DNA of 7,363 nt from an uncultured Peptococcaceae bacterium (GTDB lineage: Bacteria > Bacillota > Desulfotomaculia > Desulfotomaculales > Desulfallaceae), in assembly GCA_913064925.1 (NCBI GenBank), contig CAJYBN010000143.1, positions 1 through 7,363 on the forward strand, in the 5' to 3' direction. The stretch's first letter is position 1; the number at the start of each line of letters is the position of its first letter. Under the pieces are notes generated by a model. That model ran no database searches. It was not told where the DNA came from and worked only from the letters and a program-made list of their open reading frames with translations. Of the stretch, positions 6,116 to 7,363 are shown piece by piece. The position numbers and the translations under genes are program-made.

Positions 6116-6134
6116 GGAGGGGGCAATGTAGTTG
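6116..6134 (+). promoter_or_regulatory. Ribosome-binding site with ATG-TAG immediately before the TTG start
   Basis: GGAGGGGG (6116-6123) is followed by ATG (6126-6128), TAG (6129-6131) and TTG (6132-6134), all in the same frame. The ATG can therefore encode only one amino acid before stopping, and the true start is the TTG, whose product begins MQVRFGPAGNP as the family requires. The two start codons share one ribosome-binding site, so initiation at the ATG would compete with the gene. Confidence 0.75.
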
Positions 6135-7001
6135 CAGGTAAGATTTGGGCCGGCGGGAAACCCTGATTCTTTTTACCAGGAAGGATACAAGTCATCGCTG
6201 GACATGCCCCGGTGGCTGGCGGGCAAGGGGCTGAACGCTTATGAGTATCAGTGTGTGCGCGGCGTGCATATTAAGGAGGCCACGGCGCGCAAGCTGGGTG
6301 AGGCTGCCAGACAGTGCGGTGTGGCGCTGAGCTTGCACGGCCCTTATTACATAAACCTGGCCGCTACCGACCCTTCCATCAAGGCCAAAACCCGCAGGCA
6401 TTTTTTGGATTCACTGCGCGCTGCCCACTGGATGGGTGCGCGGCCTGTGGTTTTTCATCCCGGTGGGGGATCCAAAGCTGACCGCGCCGCTGCGTTTAGA
6501 CAGGCCAGGAAGAATTTAACGGAATTGCTGGCGGCGGCAGAAGACGAAGGACTGGGTGAAATTATTGTGGCCCCAGAAACCATGGGCAAGCCAACACAAC
6601 TGGGCAACCTGGAGGAAATTCTGGAATTTTGCACTCTGGGAAAGCAGGTGGTGCCGGCCATTGATTTCGGGCACTTGCATGCCGCCGGGGCGGGTGCGCT
6701 GTCCGGGGAAGAGCATTTCGCCGCTGTTCTTGACCGGGTGGAAGAGGTTCTGGGCAAAGAGGCGGTACAATGTCTGCATATTCATTTTAGCCCGGTTGAA
6801 TTTACTTCGGCGGGCGAGCGGCGCCATCGGACCACTTTGGATGAAGGGTTCGGTCCTGACTTCACGTACCTGGCCCGCCAGATTATCAAGCGAGATATGT
6901 CGCCCACTGTTATATGTGAATCCAACGGGAGGCAGGCAGAGGACGCGATGGTTTACCAGAATATTTTGCAACGGGTAACCGGCATGGGGGAAGGAAAATA
7001 G
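6132..7001 (+). CDS. Endonuclease IV-type AP endonuclease (TIM barrel, archaeal-like subgroup)
   Basis: Zn-dependent TIM-barrel enzyme of the AP endonuclease 2 family, which incises DNA 5' of abasic sites in base excision repair. At 289 residues it has the usual length. Metal ligands by comparison with E. coli Nfo: H69 (SLHG), H109 (VFHPG), E149 (APET), D178 and H181 (IDFGH), H216 (CLHIH), H232 (ERRHR) and E263 (ICESNG). The Asp of Nfo's D-R-H pair is replaced in GERRHRT, as I recall for archaeal-like members, so activity should be confirmed. The opening RFGPAGNP is typical of this subgroup. The TTG start follows GGAGGGGG by eight bases. Translation continues to TAG at 7001, after which a bidirectional terminator follows. 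It is transcribed away from the PspA-like gene. Sugar-phosphate isomerase-type members share the fold, so the precise substrate is inferred. Confidence 0.85.
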   Translation: MQVRFGPAGNPDSFYQEGYKSSLDMPRWLAGKGLNAYEYQCVRGVHIKEATARKLGEAARQCGVALSLHGPYYINLAATDPSIKAKTRRHFLDSLRAAHWMGARPVVFHPGGGSKADRAAAFRQARKNLTELLAAAEDEGLGEIIVAPETMGKPTQLGNLEEILEFCTLGKQVVPAIDFGHLHAAGAGALSGEEHFAAVLDRVEEVLGKEAVQCLHIHFSPVEFTSAGERRHRTTLDEGFGPDFTYLARQIIKRDMSPTVICESNGRQAEDAMVYQNILQRVTGMGEGK

Positions 7002-7011
7002 CTGCAGTAAA

Positions 7012-7049
7012 GAGAAAAAAGCAGGGCACCGGAAGTGCCCTGGCCTTTT
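7012..7049. terminator. Bidirectional intrinsic terminator
   Basis: CAGGGCAC (7022-7029) pairs perfectly with GTGCCCTG (7035-7042) around a five-base loop. On the plus strand it is followed by GCCTTTTAA and on the minus strand by CTTTTTTCTCTTT. It thus ends the plus-strand endonuclease gene and the convergent minus-strand stress-type gene; the latter's stop codon overlaps the plus-strand T-run. Confidence 0.9.
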
Positions 7050-7227
7050 AATGCACCTCTACGTCTTGTGCGCCGTAACGCCGCAAGGTGTCTGCAGCTT
7101 CATTGATCCGTTTGTCGTCGGTACGTACCGATACCAGAATATTGCCTTGCTTAACTTTCTCCTCGTAGAACTTACCCCGCTCCTGGGGGATGCCCCAGTC
7201 AACCAGCCCGCCGGCAATGCCGCCGGT
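7048..7227 (-). CDS. Glycine-rich stress-type protein, C-terminal fragment (5' part missing at junction)
   Basis: The last 59 codons of a minus-strand gene are visible: a glycine-rich end (TGGIAGGLVDWGIP), then QERGKFYEEKVKQGNILVSV, then a helix with NEAADTLRRYGAQDVEVH and stop TAA. This pattern, a gly-zipper followed by G-[IV]-P-x-E-x-A/G-x-x-Y-E-x-x-V-x-x-G-x-x-L-V-x-V, is what I recall of the general stress protein (YflT/DUF-type) C-terminus of Firmicutes. Upstream of 7227 the frame becomes unlike the family and hits a stop (TAG) at 7261-7263. No start codon or ribosome-binding site is present, so the 5' part of the gene is absent, apparently through the junction at about 7210-7230. The terminator just after the stop supports a real gene. 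Biochemical function unknown. Confidence 0.7.
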   Translation of the reverse strand, partial: TGGIAGGLVDWGIPQERGKFYEEKVKQGNILVSVRTDDKRINEAADTLRRYGAQDVEVH

Positions 7228-7232
7228 GCCAT
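7207..7232. other. Probable chimeric join or rearrangement breakpoint
   Basis: Left of this point the minus strand encodes the stress-type protein; right of it the plus strand encodes a thiamine-diphosphate enzyme. Both families fit 7210-7227 (GCCGGCAATGCCGCCGGT): read one way it gives the gly-zipper residues TGGIAG, the other way AGNAAG. Such a shared GC-rich stretch is what a microhomology-mediated assembly or amplification chimera, or an illegitimate recombination, would leave. Position is accurate to about 20 bases. Confidence 0.65.
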
Positions 7233-7363
7233 GGTCGAGGCGCTGACCGCCGGCACACCGCTATTGCATCTGACCGGCCAGATCGAAACGCCTTATCTGG
7301 ACCAGAGCCTGGCGTACATCCATGAAGCCCCGGACCAGTTGAGCATGCTCAAGGCGATCTCAA
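7213..7363 (+). CDS. Thiamine-diphosphate enzyme (acetolactate synthase-like), internal fragment
   Basis: On the plus strand the frame GNAAGAMVEALTAGTPLLHL, then TGQIETPYLD, then HEAPDQLSMLKAIS runs to the right edge. It matches the N-terminal thiamine-diphosphate binding domain (PF02776 type) around residues 75-125 of acetolactate synthase or benzoylformate decarboxylase-like enzymes: G-x-G-N-A-x-G-A, a central strand with P-L-L-x-[IL]-[ST]-G, and the E-x-x-D-Q-x-x-M-x-x-x-[IS] segment. Before about 7210 the frame is open but has no resemblance to such enzymes, so some 75 N-terminal codons, including the catalytic glutamate, are missing. The high GC and the choice of residues look proteobacterial, unlike the flanking genes. 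It is therefore a displaced fragment, probably not native to this genome. Confidence 0.75.

Noticed and set aside
6030..6131. Sigma-A promoter for the plus-strand endonuclease gene
   Set aside because: No pair of -35 and -10 boxes with acceptable spacing was found; the best TTTAAC/GATACC pair has 15 bases between and poor matches.
6126..6134. TAG read through as pyrrolysine, giving an ATG-initiated protein
   Set aside because: There is no reason for a recoded residue at position 2 of an endonuclease, and the TTG start gives the family N-terminus directly.
7059..7256. Minus-strand open frame of 65 codons near the right end
   Set aside because: It is in another frame from the stress-type protein whose family pattern and terminator mark the real frame, and it spans the chimeric join.
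1..7363. CRISPR array, tRNA, rRNA, riboswitch or prophage att site
   Set aside because: No regularly spaced repeats, no cloverleaf or rRNA signature, and no leader long enough for a known riboswitch was seen; the only repeats are the two-copy 16-mer and short dyads.

Overview
The window looks like DNA from an anaerobic, spore-forming-type Firmicute (Peptococcaceae-like, e.g. the Desulfotomaculum/Pelotomaculum group). This is inferred from strong purine-rich ribosome-binding sites (GGAGG, AGGGGG), frequent TTG starts, sigma-A promoters with 16-18 bp spacers, compact hairpin terminators with U-runs, and the protein types present. No marker gene fixes the taxon. Neither end is ordinary: the left end lies inside an insertion sequence, and the last ~135 bases appear to come from an unrelated gene, so this is probably one complete contig that starts at a repeat and ends in a chimeric or rearranged join.

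Left to right: (i) 1-178, the end of an IS1634/IS4-type element with the first 12 codons of its transposase on the minus strand; (ii) 178-2292, a minus-strand RND (HAE1/AcrB-type) efflux permease cut at codon 704 by that element; (iii) 2415-2657, a small unknown protein with its own near-consensus promoter; (iv) 2800-3495, a striking Q-rich protein with a coiled-coil head and an almost uncharged Q/G/Y/F/N-rich tail, ended by a strong terminator; (v) 3579-5168, a DppA/OppA-type peptide-binding protein with a hydrophobic N-terminus but no lipobox, whose promoter carries a perfect 8-3-8 palindrome; (vi) 5274-5972, a PspA/IM30 (ESCRT-III-like) membrane-stress protein with a sigma-A promoter and its own terminator; (vii) 5973-6131, a divergent intergenic region with a 16-bp direct repeat; (viii) 6132-7001, on the plus strand, an endonuclease IV-type TIM-barrel enzyme starting at TTG directly after an in-frame ATG-TAG; (ix) 7022-7042, a bidirectional terminator; (x) 7048-7227, the C-terminal end of a minus-strand glycine-rich stress-type protein; (xi) 7213-7363, on the plus strand, an internal piece of a thiamine-diphosphate enzyme (acetolactate synthase-like) fused to it through a GC-rich overlap.

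The genes do not form one obvious pathway. Most appear to be single-gene units with their own promoter and/or terminator. A loose theme is envelope and stress physiology (RND pump, PspA, stress-type protein, DNA repair nuclease, orphan peptide-binding protein). The least explained and most interesting item is the prion-like Q-rich protein, which may be co-transcribed with or adjacent to the peptide-binding protein.
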